NCBI GenBank assembly: GCA_027016315.1
Contig: JALWAP010000102.1
Coordinates: 1 to 34,815 of the forward strand
DNA length: 34,815 bases
Direction: 5' to 3'
DNA from: Anaerolineae bacterium
GTDB lineage: Bacteria > Chloroflexota > Anaerolineae > S016-19
Shown here: one piece after another, positions 8,010 to 15,420 of the stretch
How positions within the stretch are numbered: position 1 is the stretch's first letter
Layout: each line of letters starts with the position of its first letter
The notes under the pieces: model-generated
The model's database searches: none
Seen by the model: only the letters and a program-made list of their open reading frames with translations
Told to the model about the DNA's origin: nothing
Position numbers and translations under genes: made by a program

Positions 8010-8666
8010 ATGAGAACTCTTGCACAAAACCTGTTGCAGCCGATCGTGCTGTTTTCCCTGCTGTGGTACGTCGTGCCTTTGGTCGCGCTCGTGGAGGCAA
8101 TCAGAAGGTGGCTTACCCACAAGCCAAATTTGCGCCCCTATGCTTACCTGTTTCTGGCAAGCATCGATCTATGGGCGTTCATGCTTGCGAATACCATCCC
8201 AGGAAAAGTCCTGGCCCTCGTTGGAACGGTGGCCATACTGCCGACGGTTGCGATAGATGATCATGGGTGTCCAGTCGACGGGACGTTGTACGGTTACGGC
8301 CTTTTGCTGATCGACCGCTCGTTTGGCATTGTGCCGTTCGTTTGGATGAACAGGCTGTTTTTGGGGTTTACGGTGTTGGTAATCCTGTGGGTGCTGTGGC
8401 AGGTACGTTCCGATTTGCGCCAGGGCAACCGCATAGGGACGTACTACGTGGTCGCGCTCGCAGGGCTGCTCGGTGCCACCGTGCTATGGATGGCAGGCAA
8501 CGACACCGCGGGTGTGGGAACTCTCGTCGTCGGAGTGATAGCAATGCTGGTTGCGGTGGCCGCGTTTCTGTGGTCCGGCGACGACAGGGACGCCAAGGCC
8601 GTGTCGGCGTTGATATTTCTGAGCGATTTTTTGATGCTTTTGTCCTGGATGAACCCTCATAGCTGA
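8010..8666 (+). CDS. Unrecognised membrane protein (about six membrane segments)
   Basis: 218 residues with hydrophobic segments near 10-30, 44-62, 65-80, 110-132, 145-160 and 167-187, plus a hydrophobic C-terminus. I recognise no domain. GAGAGGAG lies 6 bases before the ATG. It is preceded by the duplicated promoter block and followed after 53 bases by another membrane protein gene, so the two probably form one transcript. There is one conspicuous loop (DDHGCPVDGTLYGYG, about 83-97) between segments. Sequence similarity to the 168-residue protein is not obvious by eye. Confidence 0.82.
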   Translation: MRTLAQNLLQPIVLFSLLWYVVPLVALVEAIRRWLTHKPNLRPYAYLFLASIDLWAFMLANTIPGKVLALVGTVAILPTVAIDDHGCPVDGTLYGYGLLLIDRSFGIVPFVWMNRLFLGFTVLVILWVLWQVRSDLRQGNRIGTYYVVALAGLLGATVLWMAGNDTAGVGTLVVGVIAMLVAVAAFLWSGDDRDAKAVSALIFLSDFLMLLSWMNPHS

Positions 8667-8719
8667 GGAACCGTCGGAGACGGCCATACGCTGCTGAATC
8701 ATGTAGAGGAGGTATTGTG

Positions 8720-9832
8720 ATGAAAGAACAGAGATTTGCCGCATTGCTGGCAGCCATTCCGGGGCTGTTGGTGCTTTTCTCCATGCGCCCGGAGTTCGGG
8801 GTGATGCCATGGGCGGTGTACGTTGCTGCCGTGGCCTGGTTTGCCCTGGTGGCGTCGATTTCCTACCGGAGGAAGAGGGTCCCGGACTGGGGCGTGCCAG
8901 CGTTCGGGCTGGCGTTTCCGGTTCTGGCCGTACTCTGGTGGCTGGTCGTAAAAGCCGTTTCTCTGCTCTACCCGGAGGCGGCGGGCGAGATATTTTCGAT
9001 CGCGATCCAGGGCACGTTAGTGGCGCTGGGCGTGGCTGCCGTGGTGCTTTGGGGAAAGCGGCTTGCCGAAAGGAAAGTCCTGCTGCGCGCTGTCTACACC
9101 TCTTTGGGAATGCTCGTGGTTTCCGTCGGCCTCGAGATCGCGTCAGTCTGGATGCTATCTTCACAGAGGATGGCGATCCGATCCATCTCCTATTCCCTCT
9201 GGCTGATGGTGGCGCTTGCGAGCATTGAGTTGCTCTTCGTGCTGGTGGCGTGGCTCCTCGCCCCCGATCGACCTCACCTGACCATCGGGCTGGTAGGCGT
9301 GGCCGGGTTCTTCTTGTGGACGTTCTGGCTCGAGTTCGATTACGGCGTGGTCGGAACGGGGTACGCATACCTGATTGGTGTGTGGTTCGCCTTCTGGTCG
9401 ATGGTGGTATTGCCCGCCATGAGCGTTACCGGCACAGCGAGGCGGCACCCTCTGCCCCTGATGGCTGGTTTGCTGTTGATCGCTTTTGGCGGAGACGCCG
9501 TGATGGAGGCGCTCGTCCGCGTGCGCCCCGACATGCTGAGCGGCATCCTCTCTTTGGCACACCTCCCCGCTGGCGGGAACGGAGGCCTGATGGCCGGTGT
9601 GGGGAGTTGGGCGGGAAGGCCGTTGCTCCGGGTGATGCTGGGGTTCCTGGCCGAGTACTTTGCGGTGGTCGCCAGCACGATGGCGGCATACGTCTTTGCC
9701 ACTGGCGGCAGGTTCGAGGGGCTGGGGGAGGGCTTGCTGCCGAACGGCTCTGACGCGTGGGCGAGTTCCTTGCCGCTGATCCACGGGAGGAATAGGGACG
9801 ACCTCCTGGCTTCCGGAAGCCGCAGTGCGTAG
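8720..9832 (+). CDS. Unrecognised polytopic membrane protein (about nine to ten segments)
   Basis: 370 residues, hydrophobic almost throughout, with the last 45 residues (after about 325) polar and probably cytoplasmic. Arg-rich short loops (YRRKR, WGKRLAERK, TARRHP) suggest a cytoplasmic face. No transporter or enzyme motif is recognised. The ribosome site GGAGGT (8708-8713) is 6 bases from the ATG at 8720; a GTG at 8717 is too close. It follows the 218-residue membrane protein gene at 53 bases, and a stem-loop at 9914-9934 lies downstream. The three adjacent membrane genes could encode one complex (inference only). Confidence 0.82.
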   Translation: MKEQRFAALLAAIPGLLVLFSMRPEFGVMPWAVYVAAVAWFALVASISYRRKRVPDWGVPAFGLAFPVLAVLWWLVVKAVSLLYPEAAGEIFSIAIQGTLVALGVAAVVLWGKRLAERKVLLRAVYTSLGMLVVSVGLEIASVWMLSSQRMAIRSISYSLWLMVALASIELLFVLVAWLLAPDRPHLTIGLVGVAGFFLWTFWLEFDYGVVGTGYAYLIGVWFAFWSMVVLPAMSVTGTARRHPLPLMAGLLLIAFGGDAVMEALVRVRPDMLSGILSLAHLPAGGNGGLMAGVGSWAGRPLLRVMLGFLAEYFAVVASTMAAYVFATGGRFEGLGEGLLPNGSDAWASSLPLIHGRNRDDLLASGSRSA

Positions 9833-9865
9833 ATTCTCCCTGGCGCCATGGCATCCGCCGTGATT

Positions 9866-9895
9866 TTGACACTGATACGCAAATAGCTGTAGAAT
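9866..9895 (+). promoter_or_regulatory. Promoter directed into the cassette array (Pc-like)
   Basis: TTGACA (9866-9871), 18 bases, TAGAAT (9890-9895). It has the same form as the efp promoter (TTGACG-N18-TAGAAT). It points toward the first cassette, about 180 bases ahead of the cassette boundary, as a cassette promoter would. The stem-loop at 9914-9934 lies between them and could attenuate it. Confidence 0.72.
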
Positions 9896-9913
9896 TAGAG
9901 CAAATCGAAAAAT

Positions 9914-9934
9914 CCCCGCCGGTGGAAGGCGGGG
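9914..9934. terminator. Stem-loop after the membrane-protein cluster
   Basis: CCCCGCC and GGCGGGG pair around a 7-base loop. A short A-run precedes it (GAAAAAT) and TTCGAT follows. It is a plausible weak terminator for the upstream genes, or an attenuator in the leader of the promoter at 9866-9895. Confidence 0.5.
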
Positions 9935-10024
9935 TTCGATCAGGGTGAAATCGATACCCCGGAAAGGGGCAAGAGTACACATGAACTTAGGATCAAGTTA
10001 GCTCGGCTTTATTTCGGATCGGTA

Positions 10025-10072
10025 CCGGATAACGCACCGATGGGGGATGTTATCCGGACTCTCTCCGGATAA
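10025..10072. promoter_or_regulatory. Three CCGGATAA half-sites forming two mutually exclusive hairpins
   Basis: CCGGATAAC (10025-10033) pairs with GTTATCCGG (10049-10057) over 9 bp. The same central copy can instead pair with CCGGATAA (10065-10072) over 8 bp with a 7-base loop. It lies 7 bases before the first cassette boundary. It may be an operator, an attenuator, or part of an attI-like site. Confidence 0.6.
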
Positions 10073-10078
10073 GTAATG

Positions 10079-10085
10079 GTTGGGC
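10079..10085 (+). other. First cassette boundary (GTTGGGC core; attI-like side)
   Basis: GTTGGGC is the exact reverse complement of GCCCAAC, which opens attC1 at 11042. The sequence before it (CTCTCCGGATAAGTAATG) does not resemble the attC right arms, so this looks like an attI-type or other non-attC junction. That is inference. Confidence 0.65.
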
Positions 10086-10128
10086 AATCTCTTTTGTTTC
10101 GCGTTTGAGACCAGTAGAAGGAGTAGCG

Positions 10129-11109
10129 ATGGTTGAGGTAAAAGAAAGTGGAAAGAGAATCAGGCAATTTTTTAACGCAGAAGCAAATGCTTTATTGAAC
10201 GCATATTTGCACATTCAAACACTGTTGCCTGCCCAGCACACGGGAGGTTCTTCCCACCATCCTGAGGAAGGCCGTCATATTGAGAGCTTATTGCGTTCTT
10301 TCTTGAATCGCCATCTTCCGCGACAACTGCGGGCATTCTCAGGATTTATCTTGCGACCAGCGACAAAAACGAATCTCCATAACAGAAGGCGATTGAGGGA
10401 AGGAGATTTGCACTCATCTCAGTTAGATATAATTGTATTTGATGTGATAAATTATCCTATATATGAGCATTTTGAAGAATTCGTAATCGTTCCCCCTGAG
10501 GGGGCTATCGCTATAGTTTCTGTGAAAAAGAAATTGTATAGAAGCCACATAAGTCAGGAAATAAAGCAATTAGCATCAGCCGCTGCTTTGTGTGGACATA
10601 CCAAAAGCGGAAAACCAAATGTGTGGGTACGAGGGCCGAGCTTGGTGTTATGGGCGTTCTCGTCAGGCGATCTACCAAAGGCAGATGACGATGTTGTTTC
10701 ATATTTTATGAAAGAGTTAGAAAGTTACGCTAGTTGTCCTTTTGACCAATTGATCAACCAAATTACCATTTTAGATAGACTTACCTTATTTAAAGCGCGC
10801 CCTTCTCCTCCTACAGAAAAGGTAACAACCGCAAAATATGTTTGGGGTAAGCATCCTGTAGATAGCGATAGCATCAACCGTGGCTTGCAAACGCTTTTAA
10901 CTAACATCTTGAGTGTTTTTTATGATGAGACACGTTCAACAAAATCACGGCCAGGATTTACAAGCTTCCCGCCACGGGAATCGCTCTCATCAGCTGGTGA
11001 AATATCTGTTAAGGGTTTGCGAGTGACTCACCCCAAGTTGTGCCCAACCCAGCGTGCAGCGGACACGGCTTCGCCGTGGGGCAACGTTGGCGGTTTGAAG
11101 GCGGAGTAG
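10129..11109 (+). CDS. Cassette 1: DUF6602-like protein, possible PD-(D/E)XK nuclease fold
   Basis: 326 residues. The order E52 (HIESLLRSFL), the SGFI strand, SQLDIIVFD with D100, then EGAIAIVSVKKKL with K133 resembles DUF6602 proteins, which I believe share a restriction-endonuclease-like core. The usual Glu before V-K appears to be Ser131 here, so catalysis is doubtful. I choose the ATG at 10129 because AGAAGGAG lies 5 bases upstream; a TTG at 10105 is the longer alternative. The frame runs through the attC core at 11042, so the last 20 or so residues are encoded by the recombination site. Codon use is more A+T-rich than in the flanking genes, fitting acquisition. A defence role is only suggested. 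Confidence 0.8.
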   Translation: MVEVKESGKRIRQFFNAEANALLNAYLHIQTLLPAQHTGGSSHHPEEGRHIESLLRSFLNRHLPRQLRAFSGFILRPATKTNLHNRRRLREGDLHSSQLDIIVFDVINYPIYEHFEEFVIVPPEGAIAIVSVKKKLYRSHISQEIKQLASAAALCGHTKSGKPNVWVRGPSLVLWAFSSGDLPKADDDVVSYFMKELESYASCPFDQLINQITILDRLTLFKARPSPPTEKVTTAKYVWGKHPVDSDSINRGLQTLLTNILSVFYDETRSTKSRPGFTSFPPRESLSSAGEISVKGLRVTHPKLCPTQRAADTASPWGNVGGLKAE

Positions 11110-11165
11110 CGTCGCCAACAATGCTTCTGGGAAAACACGCCGTGCCGCTGACGCTATCGTTAGCC
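11042..11165 (+). other. attC1 recombination site
   Basis: 124 bp from GCCCAAC to GTTAGCC. The left arm AGCGTGCAGCGGACAC pairs with the right arm GTGCCGCTGACGCT (reverse complement AGCGTCAGCGGCAC), leaving two unpaired extra bases (G and A) on one arm. This matches the extrahelical bases of folded attC sites. The inner part can also pair (GTTGGCG with CGCCAAC). Confidence 0.82.
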
Positions 11166-11190
11166 CAGGAAGCTTTTGGGGGTTAGCACT

Positions 11191-12762
11191 ATGGGAGACC
11201 ATCAAGTTTTTACTTTCGCTAAAAAAATAAAGGGGGATCAGGTCACGTCCAAAACTCTGAGTGATATCCGTGATATCAACAAACTTTACGAGATTGTTGA
11301 TAAATTGGAGCATTTACCCAGAGTGGCAACAGTGCCATTGCAGGATCTGGGATTGCGGAGAAACCCTCGCAAATGGGTAGAAAAGCTATTGTCAGATTAC
11401 CCCCATATCTTAAACTCGGATATGGAGAATCTTCTCTTCGATTTTACGGATAGCATGAGAACAAGAATGAGGGAAGATACCAAATACGTATTAGGTGTAC
11501 TGTTTGAAGATAAGTTACTATTATGCCATAGTATTTATGGAGAAGAGACTGTCACTCCAGAATGGAAAATTATTCCGCGAATGCTCGATGCTGACAATAT
11601 ACTGCGTTTCGTGTGTTTTGAAAAAATACAAGGGGATTACCAAGTGAAGTACTGGGAGAGAGATGCAACAAGTTCTTTTGTAGAATGGCTTGGTCTTCCT
11701 CAAAAGCAGGCTTTTTTGTTTGGGGGACGCTATAGAATGTTAAGCGAAATCGAAGGGGTAGTCGCTGAATTTCAGCTAACTGAGGAAGAGGTAAATGAGT
11801 GGTTGGAAAAGCATCCGGAGATAGAAAAAGGCTATCTCAATCTAAGCACTCCTGTTCAAATGTTGACCATCAAAGAGGTGAGAGTTGCAGGCAAACGATA
11901 TGACGCTGTGGTAGATTTTATTCAAGACTTTCAGGCTGCAAAACATGGTCTTCCTTTTTATCAGAAGAGGTATGCCCAGCTAAAGAAAGAGCAACTTCCT
12001 CTCTTTGTGCGTTTTTATGATGAGAAGACGCAGGTTGTAAGGTGGGAAGGAGAGGACGAAGTTGTGGAACTGTATAAGGAACAGGTTAGTTTTGATATAC
12101 TTTTCGCTGATGATGTAATTGAAATGAGAGGGAGCTACCTTCAAGACGTTACGCGAAGATGTATTAATGGTGAGCCAGTGAAAATAGTACATGTGGGTGA
12201 GAAGTTTAGAATGCATCCGATAAAATTAGGAAGCATAGAAATCTATAACGAAATCCGGAAGCCACAAATTATAGAGTATCTCGCTCATTATTTTGAAGGA
12301 GAGTCCTTGCGAGATAGGAAAATAGCTTTACTGGTCAAATTGCTTTTTCTTGAAGTCTTGGTAAAAGCGAATACTGAAAGTCCGTTGTCCTTTGCTCTTC
12401 GCAGGATTGCGAACAACCTTCGCAAGGAAATATCTTTAGATGGTCGGTTTATGCAAACAGAAGATCATTTTGTAGAATACAAATCGCGAGATTACTTTGC
12501 GGGTCGCGATAGCGAGATAGTGGAGCGTTTGATTGAAGATATCGAGCACAAAGTTAAAGAAACTTCTTATAAGCTTTATCTGATTGGTGTGGAAGATAAT
12601 GGAAGCGTTAAGCCTCTTTCTGCATCTCGACTAAAGAGCGATCGAGTAGAAAGTATTCGAAAAAGAGTCGCTGAGGCGTTGCCCCACTTGAGTTTTGCCT
12701 TTTTCCCCATTGTTGCTGATGGGGAGGGGATCCTTTTACTCACTGTGGAACCAAAGAGGTAG
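11191..12762 (+). CDS. Cassette 2: AlbA/Schlafen-like putative nucleic-acid-binding protein
   Basis: 523 residues. The C-terminal 100 residues look like a divergent AlbA_2 (Schlafen-type) domain: E429-Y-K431 in FVEYKSRDYF, then LYLIGVEDNGSVKPL and a terminal GILLLTVEPKR. The first 400 residues are not recognised; they are charged, without membrane segments, and read like several mixed alpha/beta domains. I use the ATG at 11191, with GGGGGT 7 bases upstream; a TTG at 11176 is possible. The stop codon falls one base before the attC2 core, the usual tight cassette packing. The gene is A+T-rich compared with ligA or manC. Schlafen-type domains occur in regulators and in phage-defence proteins, but the role here is unknown. 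Confidence 0.8.
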   Translation: MGDHQVFTFAKKIKGDQVTSKTLSDIRDINKLYEIVDKLEHLPRVATVPLQDLGLRRNPRKWVEKLLSDYPHILNSDMENLLFDFTDSMRTRMREDTKYVLGVLFEDKLLLCHSIYGEETVTPEWKIIPRMLDADNILRFVCFEKIQGDYQVKYWERDATSSFVEWLGLPQKQAFLFGGRYRMLSEIEGVVAEFQLTEEEVNEWLEKHPEIEKGYLNLSTPVQMLTIKEVRVAGKRYDAVVDFIQDFQAAKHGLPFYQKRYAQLKKEQLPLFVRFYDEKTQVVRWEGEDEVVELYKEQVSFDILFADDVIEMRGSYLQDVTRRCINGEPVKIVHVGEKFRMHPIKLGSIEIYNEIRKPQIIEYLAHYFEGESLRDRKIALLVKLLFLEVLVKANTESPLSFALRRIANNLRKEISLDGRFMQTEDHFVEYKSRDYFAGRDSEIVERLIEDIEHKVKETSYKLYLIGVEDNGSVKPLSASRLKSDRVESIRKRVAEALPHLSFAFFPIVADGEGILLLTVEPKR

Positions 12763-12763
12763 G

Positions 12764-12887
12764 GGCTAACCCTGCGTGCAGCGGACGCCGTCTCACCGTC
12801 GGGCAACGTTGGTGGTTTAAAGGCAGAGTAGCGTCGCCAGCGGTGGTTCTGGACAAACACGCCGTGTCGCGGACGCCCTCGTTGGGC
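12764..12887 (+). other. attC2 recombination site
   Basis: 124 bp from GGCTAAC to GTTGGGC. GGCTAAC is the exact reverse complement of the cassette-2 starting core GTTAGCC at 11159. Left arm CCTGCGTGCAGCGG and right arm GTGTCGCGGACGCCCTC retain the GCGT pairing, while the inner box has diverged. Confidence 0.82.
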
Positions 12888-13019
12888 GACTTGCTTTTGA
12901 AATTGTAGTGCCGCACTTACGCGTTTGGGATAGTCTTGGAGCAGACGCGACTTTGGGATGAACTTGTGCGTTGTGATCGAGTAAGTAGGTTCCCGATATT
13001 ATCCTGGGAAGCGATGGGA

Positions 13020-13571
13020 ATGAGCATAGACAGAGAAACTCTTTTAGTTTTGTATGGGTATGTTCTTGATGAAGAACGTTTTTTCGCTAAAGAGCATCAG
13101 GATCGCGTTTCCTTCTATTCGGGTTTTATTACCACAATCATAGCAGCCATAGTAGTTGGATCTTTGCAAGCTTCAACCTGGTATCATTTCGCCATCTTGT
13201 GTGTGGGGCCGCTGGTTCTGTTTCTTATTGCTCAAAATGCAGTTGAAGGATGCTATCGTTCGTACGTGCGCTTTCTTGAAGCAATTACTTATCGAGCAAA
13301 GATTGAGCAGAACTTAGGCTTGACTCGAGAGCCCTTGAAAAAAGAAGAGGCTAAAAGAGGAGGCGAACCGTATTGGGAAAATGAGCCACTAGTTCCTTCC
13401 CGTCATCTTCTAAATCGGAGAAAATATGCTACCTCAGAAGAATTTATTCGGCGAGCCTCACAAGGTGGTTATCATAGAGTAGTCGTACGATTATTCCGTA
13501 CTGTTCAGGGATTGAGTGTGTTGATGTTTGTTGGGCTTGCGGGAATGGCAGTGTGGCTGGCGTTGCAGTAA
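13020..13571 (+). CDS. Cassette 3: small membrane protein (SLATT-like layout)
   Basis: 183 residues from the chosen ATG. A charged N-terminus (YVLDEERFFAKEHQDR) precedes two adjacent membrane segments (FITTIIAAIVVGSL and FAILCVGPLVLFLIA), then an acidic/basic cytoplasmic stretch of about 90 residues, then a final segment (GLSVLMFVGLAGMAVWLAL). The paired segments followed by a helical cytoplasmic part recall SLATT-type effectors, but this is by layout only. Start choice is uncertain: GGGAAG lies 8 bases before 13020; an ATG at 13014 and a TTG at 12936 (27 codons longer) are alternatives. It lies between attC2 and attC3 and is A+T-rich. Confidence 0.72.
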   Translation: MSIDRETLLVLYGYVLDEERFFAKEHQDRVSFYSGFITTIIAAIVVGSLQASTWYHFAILCVGPLVLFLIAQNAVEGCYRSYVRFLEAITYRAKIEQNLGLTREPLKKEEAKRGGEPYWENEPLVPSRHLLNRRKYATSEEFIRRASQGGYHRVVVRLFRTVQGLSVLMFVGLAGMAVWLALQ

Positions 13572-13593
13572 TTACGTGGTAAGAATAGGGTGT

Positions 13594-13724
13594 GACCAAT
13601 CCTGCGTGCAGCGGCCACGGCTCGCCCAAGAAGAGCCGTTGGGGATGGTTAGGCAAAAAATCCTTTGCCTGCTGTGGTCGTAGACGTGGACAGCGACACC
13701 GTGCCGCTGATGCCATCGTTGGGC
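13594..13724 (+). other. attC3 recombination site
   Basis: 131 bp from GACCAAT (degenerate core, two mismatches to the expected GCCCAAC) to GTTGGGC. Left arm GCGTGCAGCGGCCAC pairs with right arm GTGCCGCTGATGC (reverse complement GCATCAGCGGCAC), with two extra bases on the left arm. Confidence 0.78.
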
Positions 13725-13753
13725 GGGGTCTCGGGGCATGCTAAAACGAAGTC

Positions 13754-14197
13754 ATGAAGATCTATCTGGACGTTTGTGCAATTCAAAGGCCGTTGGATAC
13801 GCCAAGTCATTTGCGTATTGCCATCGAGGCTGAAGCGATTTTGGGCATCCTTGCGCTATGCGAGCGCGGCCAAATAGAAATTGTGTCGTCGGATGCGTTG
13901 GTTTATGAAGTGAGGCGCAATCCTCATCCTGTTCGTCGGGAATACGCTTTGGCTGTGCTGGCCTTGGCTAAAGAGCATCTGGTAATCTCGAAAGATGTGG
14001 AGGATCGAGCAAACTCTCTGGTAGAACGGGAGGGATTCAAGCCCCTGGATGCCTTGCATTTAGCGTTTGCGGAGAAAGGGAAGGTGGAGTATTTTTGCAG
14101 TAGCGATGATAAACTTTTGAAAAGAGCAAGGCGTACAAAGGATTTAGCGGTCAAAGTGGTGACGCCAGTGGAGCTGGCGGAGGAGTTGGAAAGATGA
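13754..14197 (+). CDS. Cassette 4: PIN-domain toxin (VapC-like ribonuclease)
   Basis: 147-residue PIN domain, a probable metal-dependent endoribonuclease. The acidic positions expected of the fold are present: D6 in KIYLDVCAIQRPLD, E52 in LVYEVRRN, D99 in KPLDALHLAFAE and D118/D119 in FCSSDDKLL. It lies 30 bases after the attC3 core and overlaps the following small gene by ATGA. Toxin first, partner second, is an order found in some PIN modules. The ribosome site is weak (AACGAAG). Toxin-antitoxin cassettes are frequent in chromosomal integrons, where they are thought to stabilise the array. Confidence 0.87.
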   Translation: MKIYLDVCAIQRPLDTPSHLRIAIEAEAILGILALCERGQIEIVSSDALVYEVRRNPHPVRREYALAVLALAKEHLVISKDVEDRANSLVEREGFKPLDALHLAFAEKGKVEYFCSSDDKLLKRARRTKDLAVKVVTPVELAEELER

Positions 14198-14415
14198 GTG
14201 TTTACGCTGAACCATTAGTAGAGATCAATCGTAAAGCCTTTTTGGTGCTTTATCGGGAGTTAGGGGTTGTGGATGCAGTGCGCTTTTTGCGGCAGTTTAC
14301 TACGGGATTCGGAGAATACGCCGAAGAGCGCGAGGCTTTGTTCGGTGGAAAGAGCTTGGCGGAAATCGTGGATGAAATAAAGCGAGAAAGCGATAGCGGC
14401 AGCGAAAGTCGATGA
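14194..14415 (+). CDS. Cassette 4: small partner of the PIN toxin, likely antitoxin
   Basis: 73 residues, overlapping the toxin stop by four bases (ATGA). The sequence contains FLVLYRELGVVDAVRFLRQF and EEREALFGGKSLAEIVDEI, a helical pattern that I associate with small proteins encoded next to PIN genes. No classic AbrB, MetJ/Arc or Phd domain is evident. The antitoxin role is inferred from size, charge and coupling. The ORF ends 28 bases before the attC4 core. Confidence 0.78.
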   Translation: MSVYAEPLVEINRKAFLVLYRELGVVDAVRFLRQFTTGFGEYAEEREALFGGKSLAEIVDEIKRESDSGSESR

Positions 14416-14443
14416 GAAGCGCCTAAGATGCATGGCATACCCC

Positions 14444-14546
14444 TCCCAGCCCCGCGTGCAAAGGACATGGCTTCATCCTGGGGCGCCGGTGGTGGTTTTG
14501 AGGCGAGGGAGCGTCGCCAGCCGTGCCGCTAGTACAATCGTTAGCT
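14444..14546 (+). other. attC4 recombination site (degenerate)
   Basis: 103 bp from TCCCAGC (two mismatches to the expected GCCCAAC) to GTTAGCT. The right arm GTGCCGCTAGTACAATC still resembles the others; the left arm CCGCGTGCAAAGGAC has lost part of its pairing. GCGTCGCCAGCCGTG inside matches the internal part of attC1 and attC2. Confidence 0.7.
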
Positions 14547-14589
14547 CCGTGAGGTCCGTGCACTACATTGAAAACTGTGGTGAGCGAAA

Positions 14590-15213
14590 GTGTCGAAAGT
14601 TAAATACCAGGCTGCAATGTTCGACCTGTTGACAGCTCTCCTGGATTCCTGGTCCCTTTGGAGCAAGGTGGCAGGATCTGAGCAGGCTGGCCTAAACTGG
14701 AGAATTGCGTACCTGAAGTTGACTTATCAGGCAGGGCAATACCGCCCCTATGAAGAGATCATCAGGGAAGCCGCGGAAGATGCAGGGATACCTGCTGAAC
14801 TGGCAGACGAACTCATACGGCGTTGGAATGAGGTCGAACCGTGGCCTGAAACGAAACGAGTTTTACAGGAACTGATCGAGAGAGTACCGGTTGCGGTGGT
14901 GACCAATTCGTCGATTGCGTTAGCCGAGGTTGCGGTTTCACGCATCGGAATACCGATCCCTATAGTCATAACGGCGGAAGAGGCTGGATACTACAAGCCA
15001 GATCCGCGGCCATACCGAATGGCTTTGGAAAGGCTTCGGTGTAAGGCGGAGCACGTTCTCTATGTTGCAGGCTCTCCCTCAGATATTCCCGGAGCATCGG
15101 GGGTTGGCATGCCTGTCTTCTGGCACAATCGAATGAATCTGAAGCCTTTGCCTTCGAGTGCTAAGCCCAGGTACGTATCAGACACTTTATTGCCATTACT
15201 CGATATCGTGTAG
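14590..15213 (+). CDS. Cassette 5: HAD-superfamily hydrolase-like protein
   Basis: 207 residues. The probable nucleophile D12 is in AMFDLLTALLDSW; motif II is VVTNSS; the motif III lysine is in YYKPDPRPYRMAL; the motif IV region is VAGSPSDIPGASGVGM. The second Asp of the DxD phosphatase motif is Leu14, so this is closer to the 2-haloacid-dehalogenase layout, and phosphatase activity is uncertain. The end WHNR resembles small-cap HAD proteins. The GTG start at 14590 lies 44 bases after the attC4 core. Base composition is closer to the chromosome than that of cassettes 1-3. Confidence 0.82.
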   Translation: MSKVKYQAAMFDLLTALLDSWSLWSKVAGSEQAGLNWRIAYLKLTYQAGQYRPYEEIIREAAEDAGIPAELADELIRRWNEVEPWPETKRVLQELIERVPVAVVTNSSIALAEVAVSRIGIPIPIVITAEEAGYYKPDPRPYRMALERLRCKAEHVLYVAGSPSDIPGASGVGMPVFWHNRMNLKPLPSSAKPRYVSDTLLPLLDIV

Positions 15214-15248
15214 GAGGCGTGGAAAGGCTCTGTGAGGAAGGGAGAACG

Positions 15249-15395
15249 ATGATACGAAAGAAATACAGCGAAGGCCAGGTAGCCCAGATTTTGGAGGCAG
15301 TGTAATCTGGAGTGCCTGTGACATAGCTATCTCGGACGTGTGGATTCAGCCAGAGTGCATTTTACCGATGGAGAGCGAAGTACAGCGGGGTGGAT
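15249..15395 (+). pseudogene. Relic of an IS3-type transposase orfA (HTH_Tnp_1)
   Basis: Reading from the ATG, the frame gives MIRKKYSEGQVAQILEAV, a TAA, SGVPVT, a TAG, then LSRTCGFSQSAFYRWRAKYS. Without the two stops this is the helix-turn-helix start of an IS3-family OrfA (compare the family pattern SGVPV..LCRKYGIS..TFYRWRAKYGG). No orfB and no clear inverted ends are visible. It sits in cassette 5 and appears to have replaced the left half of attC5. Confidence 0.72.
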
Positions 15396-15420
15396 GGTGG
15401 ATGTGGTGGATGTGCAGTCA

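Noticed and set aside
8484-9982. Minus-strand Arg/Pro-rich frames opposite the third membrane protein
   Set aside because: Low-complexity antisense products without start signals; the plus-strand membrane protein explains the region.
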